A DNA stretch of 64,000 bases, from assembly GCA_918797485.1 (NCBI GenBank), contig CAKKNE010000004.1:3100001-3164000 (forward strand), given 5' to 3'. Origin of the DNA: Pelagomonas calceolata (Eukaryota > Sar > Pelagophyceae > Pelagomonadales > Pelagomonadaceae). The notes under the pieces were generated by a model. The model worked only from the letters and a program-made list of their open reading frames with translations. It was not told the origin of the DNA and did no database searches. Each line of letters starts with the position of its first letter. Position 1 is the stretch's first letter. Below, piece by piece: positions 47,281-56,134 of this stretch. The translations under genes were made by a program, and so were the position numbers.

Positions 47281-47303
47281 GCTAGCGACCTGTAAGACAC
47301 TAG
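47281..47303 (-). promoter_or_regulatory. CTAG palindrome element 11
   Basis: GCTAGCG-ACCT-GTAAGACACTAG, 139 bases before the ATG at 47443. The rest of the 47089-47442 gap holds no gene; GGCCGCCCGGGCCCGGACGG near 47128 is a GC palindrome. Confidence 0.72.
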
Positions 47304-47442
47304 GGATCCTGGAGCAGCATTGATTTGCTGACTGGCTGCTCTCTACGGCACAAAAAAGTGCTCATTGGTGGCTTCGGGCACGTCAAGACCATCCGTACTC
47401 AAGCACTGTAGCAACGACGCTGCCGCTCGGGCCGCAAACAAG

Positions 47443-48141
47443 ATGAACCAGGCCCATGCTCTCCGCATTGGCTTGCTCGTCGCGCTGACAAGCGCATGGC
47501 AACCCGCGCACACCGCGTACAAATCTCTTGCCGCGCCGCGAGCGTACAAATCCCTTGCACTGGCGCAACGGCGGAGGCCACAGCTGCTGCGCGCCGAGCC
47601 CGGCGACGAGCCACCGGCGTACGACCTCCTGGCCGACATCGAGCGGTTCAAGCAGGAGAAAGCGGCCGCGGACGCCGCGGCGGGCCTGCCCGCGGCGGCG
47701 CCGGCGGCGGCCGCGGCGGCGCCGCCGGCGGCCGCGGCGGCGCCGCCGGCGCCTCCGGCCATGGCCTTCGACCAGGCGCCGCCAGCGCGCGCGCCGACCG
47801 CCGAGGACAGACTCATCGCCGACGCGGCGCGCTTCCGCGAGCGCGGGACCGTCGTCGAGGCGGCGTCGGAGAACCCGGTGCAGGGCCTCATCAACGTGCT
47901 GGGCACAGTCCTCGGCTTTAACTTCGTCGTCATCGTGGGCTTGTTTCTTTGGTTCCTGTCGGGCGTCTTCTCGCTCTACGCGCTCGACAACGATACTATT
48001 ATTATCGCGGTGAAGGCGGCCTTCGACCCCTTCATCCTGCCGCTGCTGTCGACGCACATGGGTCTCACGTTCCTGTCGTACGGCCTCGAGAAGGCCTTCG
48101 GCGAGGGCGACCCGGAGGACGACGGGGGGTTTCGCTTGTAA
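47443..48141 (+). CDS. Unknown membrane protein, probably organelle-targeted
   Basis: 232 residues. The N-terminus is hydrophobic then basic (ALRIGLLVALTSAWQPAHTA, YKSLAAPRAYKSLALAQRRR), compatible with a signal plus transit peptide for a complex plastid. An Ala/Pro linker (about 80-115) separates two short helices that share the pattern DLLADIERFKQE / DRLIADAARFRER. The C-terminal domain has two membrane spans (GLINVLGTVLGFNFVVIVGL, FDPFILPLLSTHMGLTFLSY) and ends acidic. No characterised family recognised. Its stop is only 19 bases from the stop of the convergent MutY gene. Confidence 0.7.
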   Translation: MNQAHALRIGLLVALTSAWQPAHTAYKSLAAPRAYKSLALAQRRRPQLLRAEPGDEPPAYDLLADIERFKQEKAAADAAAGLPAAAPAAAAAAPPAAAAAPPAPPAMAFDQAPPARAPTAEDRLIADAARFRERGTVVEAASENPVQGLINVLGTVLGFNFVVIVGLFLWFLSGVFSLYALDNDTIIIAVKAAFDPFILPLLSTHMGLTFLSYGLEKAFGEGDPEDDGGFRL

Positions 48142-48160
48142 GGTATAGCACATATATAAT

Positions 48161-49576
48161 TTATTCCGCGAACGCGTACGCCCCGAACGCCGACGGCGTC
48201 GCGAGCTGCGGCGGCGAGGGAGGCGTCACCGTGACGGGCTCGGGCGGAGGGGACACGCGCGTCGTCGCCTTCTTCGCCGGCTTGAAGCTCAGCGTCTGCT
48301 GGCCCTTGGGCAGCTTGCGCTTCGCGTCGATCTTGGCGGCCGCGTCGACGGCCTTCTTCACGACGCTCGAGCAGCCCTTCGTCCCGAGGTCGTCCGCGGC
48401 GACCCACTCGACGTTGCTGTAGAGGGCCGGGTCGTCGACGTCGCAGCGCTGGACGTGGACGGCGTATCTGGTGGAAGTGATCGAGTGCGAGAGCGGCTTC
48501 TTCGCGCGGAGGCCTTTGGTGGTGGGCCCCAGGGCCCGCAGGGCATCGTCCAACCCTTGAACAATAGCATTCTCGTCGGGCTCGCCCTCGATGCGCGTCC
48601 CGGGCAGCTCCCACAGACCCTCGAGGCGGAACGGCGACTTAGAACGATCGGACTGAGGCGCCACGAGCGCCACTCTGTCGTTATGGCGCAGCACGACCAA
48701 ACAGACGGCGACCTTGACGGGCGGCGCCTTCTTGACGACGACGGGGTACTTGTCTACCACTTGCCCTTTGAAGGCCGCGCAGTGACCCCTCAAAGGACAA
48801 CCACCACAGGACGGCTTCTGCTTCGAGCAGGCCGTCGCCCCGAGCTCCATGAGCGCCTGGTTCACGGCGCCGGGGCGGTCACAACCGTCAGTCAAAGAAC
48901 CAGCCAACGACCACCAGACTTTCGCGGTCGGCTTCTCTCCACACATAGCTAATCGAGAGAACACGCGCACGACGTTCCCGTCGACGACGGGCGTCCGCTC
49001 TCCATACACGATCGACGAGATCGCCGCGGCCGTATACGGCCCGACGCCCTTGACCTTGAGCCACTGGTCCTTTGAGGTCGGCCACTCATTTGCTGATGCT
49101 AACTGCTTCGCACCCTCGAGCAAAAAGGCGCACCTTCTATAGTACCCCAGACCGCTCCACAGCGCCTTCACGTCCGATTCATCCGCTCGGGCCAAGCTCT
49201 CGACGGAGGGCCACCGTTCCATCCACCGGCGCCAGTACGGGTCGACCCTCGACACCTGCGTCTGCTGGAGCATGACCTCCGAGACCCAGACGCCGTAGGC
49301 CCAGGCCTTCTTGTCGTCGGCCGGCGTCTCGCGGCGCCAGGGCATGGCTCGATGGCCGGCGTCCCACCATTTTAACAAGTCTTGTCTCGCGGCGGCGCCG
49401 TCGGGTTTTACAATCGTGTCCTCGATGTCCTTGGGCATCGTTTTTCCGATTTGTATTGTTACTGGTTTTACCCTTGGAGGGTCTACGGGTCGTGGCCGTG
49501 CAGCGACGCGCCGTGCTGCCAAGGAAACCGATGCAGAGCGCGGGACGAGTGCGAGGGCTAGCGCACGCAGGCGCAT
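48161..49576 (-). CDS. MUTYH: Adenine DNA glycosylase (MutY/MUTYH)
   Basis: 471 residues. The core reads AMPWRRETPADD, YGVWVSEVMLQQTQVSRVDP (catalytic Glu in SEVMLQQTQ), GVGPYTAAAISSIVYGERTP, VVDGNVVRVFSRL (catalytic Asp). The 4Fe-4S loop C-x6-C-x2-C-x5-C lies in ACSKQKPSCGGCPLRGHC. The C-terminal NUDIX-like domain (CLVVLRHNDRVALVAP, LEGLWELPGTRIEGEP) recognises 8-oxoG opposite adenine. The far end has GQQTLSFKPAKK, close to a PCNA-binding PIP box. A basic, Arg-rich first 40 residues could target mitochondria. It removes A mispaired with 8-oxoG in base-excision repair. Single exon, divergent from the FIST gene. Confidence 0.93.
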   Translation of the reverse strand: MRLRALALALVPRSASVSLAARRVAARPRPVDPPRVKPVTIQIGKTMPKDIEDTIVKPDGAAARQDLLKWWDAGHRAMPWRRETPADDKKAWAYGVWVSEVMLQQTQVSRVDPYWRRWMERWPSVESLARADESDVKALWSGLGYYRRCAFLLEGAKQLASANEWPTSKDQWLKVKGVGPYTAAAISSIVYGERTPVVDGNVVRVFSRLAMCGEKPTAKVWWSLAGSLTDGCDRPGAVNQALMELGATACSKQKPSCGGCPLRGHCAAFKGQVVDKYPVVVKKAPPVKVAVCLVVLRHNDRVALVAPQSDRSKSPFRLEGLWELPGTRIEGEPDENAIVQGLDDALRALGPTTKGLRAKKPLSHSITSTRYAVHVQRCDVDDPALYSNVEWVAADDLGTKGCSSVVKKAVDAAAKIDAKRKLPKGQQTLSFKPAKKATTRVSPPPEPVTVTPPSPPQLATPSAFGAYAFAE

Positions 49577-49686
49577 ACGCCGAGTCGCTCCGTCGGAGGG
49601 CGGGTATAAGGAGAAGCTGCAGGAGACTCGCCAACGCTTCTGCTGCTGCCAGGGCGTCGCGCAGCGCGGCCGCGTTCCACCAGGCC

Positions 49687-49710
49687 TGCTAGTGTCTTAC
49701 TGTACGCTAG
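49687..49710 (+). promoter_or_regulatory. CTAG palindrome element 12
   Basis: GCTAGTGTCTTAC-TGTA-CGCTAGC, 111 bases from the MutY ATG and 187 from the FIST ATG. Confidence 0.75.
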
Positions 49711-49897
49711 CCGCGACTCCAACGCAGAAAAAACGCGCGCGTGCGCTCACAGCTCGCGCGACTGCACTAATAGATTGCAGAAGGCACTCCCAAGGACAAC
49801 AGCTACGAGTCGCCATAGTTGCCGCACCCGTAAACAGGTCGACAACAGCTGTGGTCAGACAGCTGCCAACGCAGCCGTAAGCACGTCGAGTGGCAGG

Positions 49898-51202
49898 ATG
49901 CGTTTTCTAGCCGTGATCGCGGCAGCAACGGCGCTGGCGCCGTCGTTCAAGACCACCATAAGCAGCAATAGTAATGATTGGAAGAAGGGCGTCGATGAAG
50001 CGCTGACGCTGCTGGCTCTGGAACGAGGCACAGCGCCGGCGCCGGACCTGGCCATCGTCACCGTGGGGCTGCCCTTGGAAAGATATTTCGAGACGATCAT
50101 CGACGAGGCCTTCGAGAGAACAAGAGCGCAGACCCTCGTCGGCGTCGTGGGCGCGGGCGTCATCGGCGGTGGCAAAGAAAGAGAATTGCAGCCCTGCGTC
50201 GCCATCGCCGCCGGGAACCTGCCGGAGGGTTCTGAAGTCGCGCCCTTTACATTATCGGGAGATCTCGAGGACCCGAGGCAACATCGGGAGACGGAGCGTT
50301 TATTACGGGCGAGCAAGGCCTGCGTGTTACTAGGTGATCCTTTTTCCCCAATAACAAATGCGGCTTCACTCGTAGACGGCTGGCTGCCATCCCAACCCGT
50401 GGTCGGCGGGTTGAGCTGCCCCGCGTCGCAGGAACGGCCTTCTCTGGCCATTCGAACCAAAGGCACGACTATGTCCACGCCGCCGGGCACGGTCTGCGGT
50501 TTAGCTTTTCGCGGTGCTAACTTAGAAATGCACGCCCTGACGGCCCAGGGCGCCGCCGCGACGGGCCCGGTGCACGCCGTCACGAAGACGTCCGCTAAAC
50601 ACCTAATCCAGGAGCTCGACGGAAGACCGGCCATCGAGTCGCTGCGCGAGACGCTCTCAAAAACGCTCCAGAAGGACTCCAGAGTGGCCGAGCTGCTGAA
50701 GAACGCGCTGCTGATTGGATTAAGGCCGCGAGGTTCCAAGGACGACGCTTTTTTAGTAAGGCAGGTCCGCGGCGCCGGGTCGGACGGCAGCTTGCTGATT
50801 GGGGACGATTCGATATCGGACGAGACGGAGTGTCGATTCATGGTTAGGGATGATGTCGCCGCGCGCGAGGACCTCGAGGATACGATAAAACGGTATTCAT
50901 TGGAGAAGATGTTCAAGGGTACTGGAAGGCCTTTACTATCCGTACTATTCGCCTGCGGCGGGCGCGGCGAGGGCTTGTTCCGGGAGAACGGCGTCGACTC
51001 CCAAGCCATTAGGGAGGCGACCGACGAGGCCCCTTGCGTCGGCTTCTTTGCGAACGGCGAATTGGGCCCTGTCGGCGCGCGCATCTCGGATGGGGCGGAT
51101 CGGATCCCTACTTATTTACACGGGTTCACCGCGACGTGCGGCGTGCTCGTGGACACATCAGGTGATGCGGACGCGGGCGACGCCGACGAGGGCGAAGCGT
51201 AG
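49898..51202 (+). CDS. FIST-domain protein
   Basis: 434 residues beginning with a probable signal peptide, MRFLAVIAAATALAP. The FIST N part includes APDLAIVTVGLPLERYFETI and LVGVVGAGVIGGGKERELQ. The FIST C part has LRETLSKTLQKDSRVAELLK, KDDAFLVRQVRGAGSDGSLL, and the signature VLFACGGRGEGLFRENGVDS, CVGFFANGELGPVG, TYLHGFTATCGVLV. FIST domains are putative small-ligand sensors found in bacterial signalling proteins and eukaryotic FBXO22. Here there is no F-box and a signal peptide replaces it, suggesting a plastid or secreted version. The ligand is unknown. Start chosen at the Met that opens the hydrophobic leader. Confidence 0.85.
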   Translation: MRFLAVIAAATALAPSFKTTISSNSNDWKKGVDEALTLLALERGTAPAPDLAIVTVGLPLERYFETIIDEAFERTRAQTLVGVVGAGVIGGGKERELQPCVAIAAGNLPEGSEVAPFTLSGDLEDPRQHRETERLLRASKACVLLGDPFSPITNAASLVDGWLPSQPVVGGLSCPASQERPSLAIRTKGTTMSTPPGTVCGLAFRGANLEMHALTAQGAAATGPVHAVTKTSAKHLIQELDGRPAIESLRETLSKTLQKDSRVAELLKNALLIGLRPRGSKDDAFLVRQVRGAGSDGSLLIGDDSISDETECRFMVRDDVAAREDLEDTIKRYSLEKMFKGTGRPLLSVLFACGGRGEGLFRENGVDSQAIREATDEAPCVGFFANGELGPVGARISDGADRIPTYLHGFTATCGVLVDTSGDADAGDADEGEA

Positions 51203-51335
51203 TAGTGTGCATAGTTGTCATAAAAGTAACTTTATCGAACCGCGGCTTGCGACAACATGCGACCGCGAGGACAGGTGGCGCGTGGCGTCCAGGCGTGGAC
51301 GCTCGAGCCGGCGCGTACGACCACACACGCGACCC

Positions 51336-52328
51336 CTAAGCGCCGTCCGCGCCCGTCAGCTCCAACACTCCTTCCCAGAAGACGACGGACGGCGGCTTGA
51401 CCCACGGCGGCGGCTGCTTCGGGGCTCCTTCCTCCTTCTTCGGGCCGGAGGAGTGGGCGTCCTTGAACGACTGCGAGTTGCGCCAGCCCATGAAGGCGTC
51501 GCGGTCCTCCCAGACCGTGAAGGACATGTAGTTGAAGTCGTCGCCGAACTTGTCCGCCGCGCCCTTCTTCTCGGAGTGGCCCTTGGTCTTGGCATCTCTC
51601 CTCAACATCGTGAACGACTTGAATCCGGGAAGGTCCGCCAGGCCGCTATCTCTTTTGGCCCAGCGCTCCTCGAACGCCGCCTCCGCGCCTTCACGGACCG
51701 TGAACCTATTGGCAGCGACGAAGTTCTCGGCCTCCAACAAGTTCTTGCCGTCCGCTTCCACCACGCGCCAGCCTCCTTCCACCTCACCTTTTTGTGAAGG
51801 AGGCGCCGCGAGATGTAATAATCCATCAAAAAAGATCGGCGACGGCGGGCCCTTGAGCACCTTGAGCGACGACACCATCGCTTTCAAAAACGCGCCGATT
51901 GACGTCCCGCCGTGGGCCTCCTTGAAGGCGTCGCCCTTGCGCCACGCGTTGAAATCTTTTTTCTCGTTCCATATGGTAAATGACATGTAGTTGTACGACG
52001 GCGGGTCGCCGCCCATGGCCGCCGCGCCGCGCGGGCCGACCACATCCTCCACGGGCACCTCTCGGAACAGTGAGAAGTAGCGGAAGCCCTCGAGCTCCGC
52101 GAGTCTGCTTTTTCTATTGGCCCAGCGCGCCTCGAACCTGGCCGCGGCCTTGCCGCCTCTGGTTTTGAAGCGGTTCGAAGCGACATAGCGCTCTCGCGGT
52201 AGTAGATCCTTGGAGGTGGCCGGGGCCTGCTCTAACGTGGCAGCATTTAGCCACGCCGGAGCGCTGCTTAGCCTGGGCGCTTGGAGCGCACTCGCGCCGG
52301 CCACGAGAACCGATGCGATGCGCAGCAT
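51336..52328 (-). CDS. Double ABM-domain (HmoB/IsdG-like) protein
   Basis: 330 residues with leader MLRIASVLVAGASALQAPRL, a plausible plastid-type targeting peptide. Two tandem alpha/beta-barrel ABM domains share ASNRFKTRGGKAAARFEARW / AANRFTVREGAEAAFEERW, YFSLFREVP / FTMLRRDAK, and NYMSFTIWNEKKDFNAWRKG / NYMSFTVWEDRDAFMGWRNS with F(K)(E/D)AH at each end. This pattern matches the heme-degrading or antibiotic-biosynthesis monooxygenase superfamily, whose His/Trp positions bind heme. One polypeptide with two domains can form the pseudo-dimer that single-domain enzymes form as dimers. Heme or tetrapyrrole handling in the plastid is plausible but inferred. Confidence 0.82.
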   Translation of the reverse strand: MLRIASVLVAGASALQAPRLSSAPAWLNAATLEQAPATSKDLLPRERYVASNRFKTRGGKAAARFEARWANRKSRLAELEGFRYFSLFREVPVEDVVGPRGAAAMGGDPPSYNYMSFTIWNEKKDFNAWRKGDAFKEAHGGTSIGAFLKAMVSSLKVLKGPPSPIFFDGLLHLAAPPSQKGEVEGGWRVVEADGKNLLEAENFVAANRFTVREGAEAAFEERWAKRDSGLADLPGFKSFTMLRRDAKTKGHSEKKGAADKFGDDFNYMSFTVWEDRDAFMGWRNSQSFKDAHSSGPKKEEGAPKQPPPWVKPPSVVFWEGVLELTGADGA

Positions 52329-52367
52329 CTTGTACCAGCGCAGCTCGTAATTGAGAGCAGATAATAA

Positions 52368-52390
52368 CTAGCGGCATGTAAGACACTAGC
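52368..52390 (-). promoter_or_regulatory. CTAG palindrome element 13
   Basis: CTAGCG-GCAT-GTAAGACACTAGC. The divergent ATGs are only 40 and 45 bases away, so the whole shared promoter is about 107 bases. GGCTGCCCA touches the forward ATG (52427-52435). Confidence 0.78.
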
Positions 52391-52435
52391 AAGAACAGAG
52401 CTAGAGCTTGGGATTTGAACGAGAAAGGCTGCCCA

Positions 52436-54304
52436 ATGGCAACATATCAAAACGAAAACCTCGGTTGGCATGCCCCTGCCTACTCAGAGGCCCACCTGCA
52501 AGATTTCTTGGAGCACAGGACACGCGAGCAGCTGGCACAGTTGGCTAAATTAGTAGCTGCAGAGCAGGCGCGGCGCGCGCGCGAAGTTATCAAACAAGGG
52601 ATCGCGCGGCAACGAAGGGAGAGGGAGCTGCGACTCGCGAGACAACGCGAGCAAGGCGTGCACGCACCGCCGAAGACGCTCCACCATCTCGTCACTGGAA
52701 GTTCGGACGCGACGACAGCTGACGTCGGGCGAGTAATCGCGGCCGGCGCGGACATCGACGCGACCGACGGTGACCGCCGAACCGCCTTGTGGCGAGCCGC
52801 AGAGCGCGGCAGGACCGGCACTCTGCGAGCGCTGCTCGACCACGGCGCCGACATAAACAAAGATGTGACTAAAAAGGCGAGCCCACTGCATGTGGCGGTG
52901 GCTAATAATCACACCGAGGCCGTCCGCGTGCTGGTTGACGCCGGGGCCGACGTGACGGCCGGCGAGCCGCCGCCGCTTGTTCTTGCGTGCCGCGTAAGCT
53001 ACGATGCCATCGTGCGCGAGTTGGTCCGCGGCGGCGCCGCCGACAGCAAGCGCAGCGGCTACAAGGAACCCAACGCGATCGACGAGGCGATCATCGCGGA
53101 CGACCTGGCGCTCGTCAAATTGCTCTGCGACTCCGGAGGCAGCTCGGCTAAATATGCCAACCTGCTCTACGCGGTGAATTTCCGCTACTACGACATGGTC
53201 GAGTACCTGCTCGCGGGCGGGGCGGACATGTACTGGCAGGGCGGGAGCTGCCACGACATAGTGCCGATGATGTATGCGCTGTGGCAATACTGGGGGAAAG
53301 GTATCGTAGGGACCCCCGCAGATGCACAAAGGGTCCCCGATCAGCGCATGGCGGAGATACTCGTGGCGGGTGGCTACGACGTCGATCGCCTCCAGGGCCG
53401 GGACAGCGACGACGGGATTCATGGAGAGCGCCTCGTTGTTTGGGCCGCGAATCGGGATTGCGACAGCCCAACAGGGGGGAGGCGGACTGCCTGCGTCGAC
53501 ATGCTTTGCGGGGTGCTCGGAGCCGACGTGAACCTGCGCAAGAACGACAGCAGCGACGACTACCAGTACCGAATGATGTCCGCGCTCGACGTCGCCTGCT
53601 CGTACGGGCATTTCGCGCTCGTAAAGAAATTGGTGGACACGTACGGCGCGCGCGTGCACGAAACGTTGGACAAGGTGACGCACACAAACTGCGATTTCGG
53701 TAACTGTCGACGCAGGATCACCGTCGATCTCATGACGCCGGTGCAGTGGCTATTTTACTGGGATGGCTATGGCGGTGCCGAGTCTTCGCCCGAAGAGCGG
53801 CTGCTCATCTTTCGGTTCCTGGTGGCGCGAGGCGCGCGAGTCTCGTTCGGCGACGTGCTCGAGTTCCAAATGGAGGACGTGGCCAAGTGCATGGAGGATA
53901 TAGAGAGCTCGCCGGTGCAGGAGGTGCGGAAGCGCGTCAAGCCGATCATCGAGCTCGCCGCGGCACAGCTGGAGGTCGCGCGGCAGCAGGAACGGGCCCG
54001 CCGCGCCGCCGTCGCGCGAGAAATCTTGCTCTTCCGGTCCGGGCGAGCCTCGTTTGCCGAGGACAGCGACGACACTGACGACGACGACGAGGCGCGGCTT
54101 CGATGCGGTATCTCGCTCCTCGCGCGCGTCAGCCTCAAGGGCGCGTTTGGGCAGGGGTTCGCGCGGCGCGTGCTCGACCACGCCTTCGACAACGGCGAAT
54201 CGCCCCGCGCCCGGATAGTACCTTGGGCCGACAACGAAGTTGGATCCCCTTGCGCCCTGGAGCGACGCCACCGCGAGGCGTATGAGGCCGCGGTGGGCGT
54301 ATAG
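52436..54304 (+). CDS. Ankyrin-repeat protein A
   Basis: 622 residues from the ATG at 52436. A charged helical region (HLQDFLEHRTREQLAQLAKL ... RQRRERELRLARQREQ) is followed by about eight ankyrin-like repeats from residue 80 to 470: DVGRVIAAGADIDATDGDRR, TLRALLDHGADINKD, AVRVLVDAGADVTAG, MVEYLLAGGADMYWQ and others, some irregular. The last third is helical, then acidic (EDSDDTDDDDEARL). It is a protein-binding scaffold with no enzyme domain visible. Single exon. The next gene on the same strand is also an ankyrin protein, but the two are not close copies. Confidence 0.8.
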   Translation: MATYQNENLGWHAPAYSEAHLQDFLEHRTREQLAQLAKLVAAEQARRAREVIKQGIARQRRERELRLARQREQGVHAPPKTLHHLVTGSSDATTADVGRVIAAGADIDATDGDRRTALWRAAERGRTGTLRALLDHGADINKDVTKKASPLHVAVANNHTEAVRVLVDAGADVTAGEPPPLVLACRVSYDAIVRELVRGGAADSKRSGYKEPNAIDEAIIADDLALVKLLCDSGGSSAKYANLLYAVNFRYYDMVEYLLAGGADMYWQGGSCHDIVPMMYALWQYWGKGIVGTPADAQRVPDQRMAEILVAGGYDVDRLQGRDSDDGIHGERLVVWAANRDCDSPTGGRRTACVDMLCGVLGADVNLRKNDSSDDYQYRMMSALDVACSYGHFALVKKLVDTYGARVHETLDKVTHTNCDFGNCRRRITVDLMTPVQWLFYWDGYGGAESSPEERLLIFRFLVARGARVSFGDVLEFQMEDVAKCMEDIESSPVQEVRKRVKPIIELAAAQLEVARQQERARRAAVAREILLFRSGRASFAEDSDDTDDDDEARLRCGISLLARVSLKGAFGQGFARRVLDHAFDNGESPRARIVPWADNEVGSPCALERRHREAYEAAVGV

Positions 54305-54370
54305 ATAAGTAACACAATGACTCCGGAAAACCCGAACCCTCTCGCGCGGCGCTTGGAGAGCATGGGGCAT

Positions 54371-54403
54371 TGGGCAGCTGGCAGCAACCGCTAGCGCTGC
54401 CCA
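54371..54403. repeat. Inverted repeat TGGGCAGC / GCTGCCCA
   Basis: Perfect 8-base arms at 54371-54378 and 54396-54403, again two opposed copies of the GGGCAGC motif, 80 bases before the next ATG. Confidence 0.65.
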
Positions 54404-54482
54404 TACCTCGTATTTGTGCCTCATTTGTCGAGAGCACGAGCACTCGCGCTTGACCGGCCAAGCAACTAGCATCACCACTGAC

Positions 54483-56105
54483 ATGCGGCGCGGCTTCCTG
54501 AACAGCGGTGGATCGACGAAACTGCCGCCAGCACCGCCTCGACAAGCTGCCCCACCGCCAGCACCAAAACAAGCAGCAGCACAATCCTCGGCTGAGGAGG
54601 CCGATGCCTTCGTCCAACGCATCGTAGACGCAGCCTATGGAGGCGGCGTCGACGATGGAGGCGGCGTCGACGCGCTTCGCGAGGAGATCTTGCGGCTAGA
54701 CGCTGCCTCCGACGCCACGTTCGGCACCTGGGTAATGCGCGGCGGCCTGGACGCGCTCGCCCACGACCCGCGGCCGGGGGACGAGCCGCGGGACCGGTAC
54801 ACCGCGCTCTGCGCGGTGGCGCTCGGCGGAGATCCGGCCTGCGTGAGCCTCCTGCTCGACCCGCCAGCGCGCGAACGTAGCATCGCGGCGGCGTCGACGG
54901 ACGTCTGCCTCCAGAACTGGAACTGGAAGACGCCGGGTGCGCACGAGTCGACCTATCCGCCCCTCGTCGTCGCGGGCATCCAGGGCCACGTGGGAGTGAT
55001 AGACGCGCTATTGAACGCCGGCGTTTACATCAACCAGCGGGCGTCCGACGTGGAGGGAGTGACGGCGCTACACATGGCGACGAGGTACGTGCGCCTCGAG
55101 GCCGTCGAGATGCTGCTGCGGCGGGGCGCCGACGTCCACGCGAAGACGGTCGGCGACGGTTCTCAACTGTTGAACTCGCCACTGACCTACCTCGTCATGG
55201 CGACGAGCCGACCAGGCGACGACACGAGTGGGACCGTGCTCGAAACGCCCGAAGTGTCCGACGACGCGAGCGTACCCGACGACCGCGGCGCCGTAGCGCG
55301 GGCGCTCCTCGCCGCTGGTGCCGACCCACACGCCCCGCTCCTGGGCCGAAGTGGCAAGCTATACCACGGCGGGGGGTCGCTGGTAGGGCAAGCCGTGGCG
55401 CTCCACCACCTTCCGCTCTTCGAGGCGCTCGCGACGCACCGGTGCCCCCCGGGCGAGCTCTCGCGAGCCGTCCTGGGCGACCCGGGGCGGAAGCGACCGG
55501 CTCCAGAGCGCGTGCGCTACGACGAGCTCCGGCGCCTGGCGGATCGCGAGGTCGTGCTCGCGGAGAGACTATGCGAGAAGGACACCGACGAAGAATCGAC
55601 GGCAAGCGACGACTCGGACCCGAACCGCCCCCGCCTTGAGGACGCGCGCACGATCGCAAAAATGCTGAGGCATTTCGCGCTGGCATTCCGCGGTCCGCCA
55701 CCGACGCGCGCGGCCCGGAAAACGGTACCGGCGCGCGACAGCTCGATCCCGTCGGAGGCGGCGCCTCGCACCAGCGGGGCCTGCCACGCATGCGGAGCCC
55801 CTGTCGTCGACGACGGCGAACTGATTGGCCCGTGTCGGAGGTGCGGCAAATCCTTTTGCTCGCGCGCATGCGAGCACAAAGGATGGAAACCTGGAGGGTT
55901 CGGTTGCAGCGGCGTCATCGTGAGAAACGGTGATTTCGTCCGTCTGCACGGCCGCACGTTCGTCCAGCCGTGTGACGCGAACTCAGACGCCGCGATGGAC
56001 GCAGCGGAACGCCAGGCGGACACGATCGAGCGCAACATCGCTGCCGCGCAAGCGCGGCGGGCCGCGACCGGCGAAGTCTACGGCGGAGAAGACTCGGACT
56101 ATTAA
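54483..56105 (+). CDS. Ankyrin-MYND-type zinc finger protein B
   Basis: 540 residues from the ATG at 54483 (MRRGFLNSGGSTKLPPAPPR). Ankyrin-like repeats fill residues about 90-320 (YTALCAVALGGDPACVSLLL, GVIDALLNAGVYINQR, GVTALHMATRYVRLEAVEML with LLRRGADVHAK, ARALLAAGADPHAP). A C-terminal zinc finger, CHACGAPVVDDGELIGPCRR with CGKSFCSRACEHKGWKPGGF, has the MYND-like C-x2-C ... C-x2-C ... C-x3-C-x1-H spacing used for protein interaction. A coiled, Ala/Arg tail ends EDSDY. A regulatory scaffold is likely; partners unknown. The in-frame extension before 54483 lacks an ATG. Confidence 0.8.
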   Translation: MRRGFLNSGGSTKLPPAPPRQAAPPPAPKQAAAQSSAEEADAFVQRIVDAAYGGGVDDGGGVDALREEILRLDAASDATFGTWVMRGGLDALAHDPRPGDEPRDRYTALCAVALGGDPACVSLLLDPPARERSIAAASTDVCLQNWNWKTPGAHESTYPPLVVAGIQGHVGVIDALLNAGVYINQRASDVEGVTALHMATRYVRLEAVEMLLRRGADVHAKTVGDGSQLLNSPLTYLVMATSRPGDDTSGTVLETPEVSDDASVPDDRGAVARALLAAGADPHAPLLGRSGKLYHGGGSLVGQAVALHHLPLFEALATHRCPPGELSRAVLGDPGRKRPAPERVRYDELRRLADREVVLAERLCEKDTDEESTASDDSDPNRPRLEDARTIAKMLRHFALAFRGPPPTRAARKTVPARDSSIPSEAAPRTSGACHACGAPVVDDGELIGPCRRCGKSFCSRACEHKGWKPGGFGCSGVIVRNGDFVRLHGRTFVQPCDANSDAAMDAAERQADTIERNIAAAQARRAATGEVYGGEDSDY

Positions 56106-56134
56106 TACACCTAGTTTTTATGACTCACACAGAT

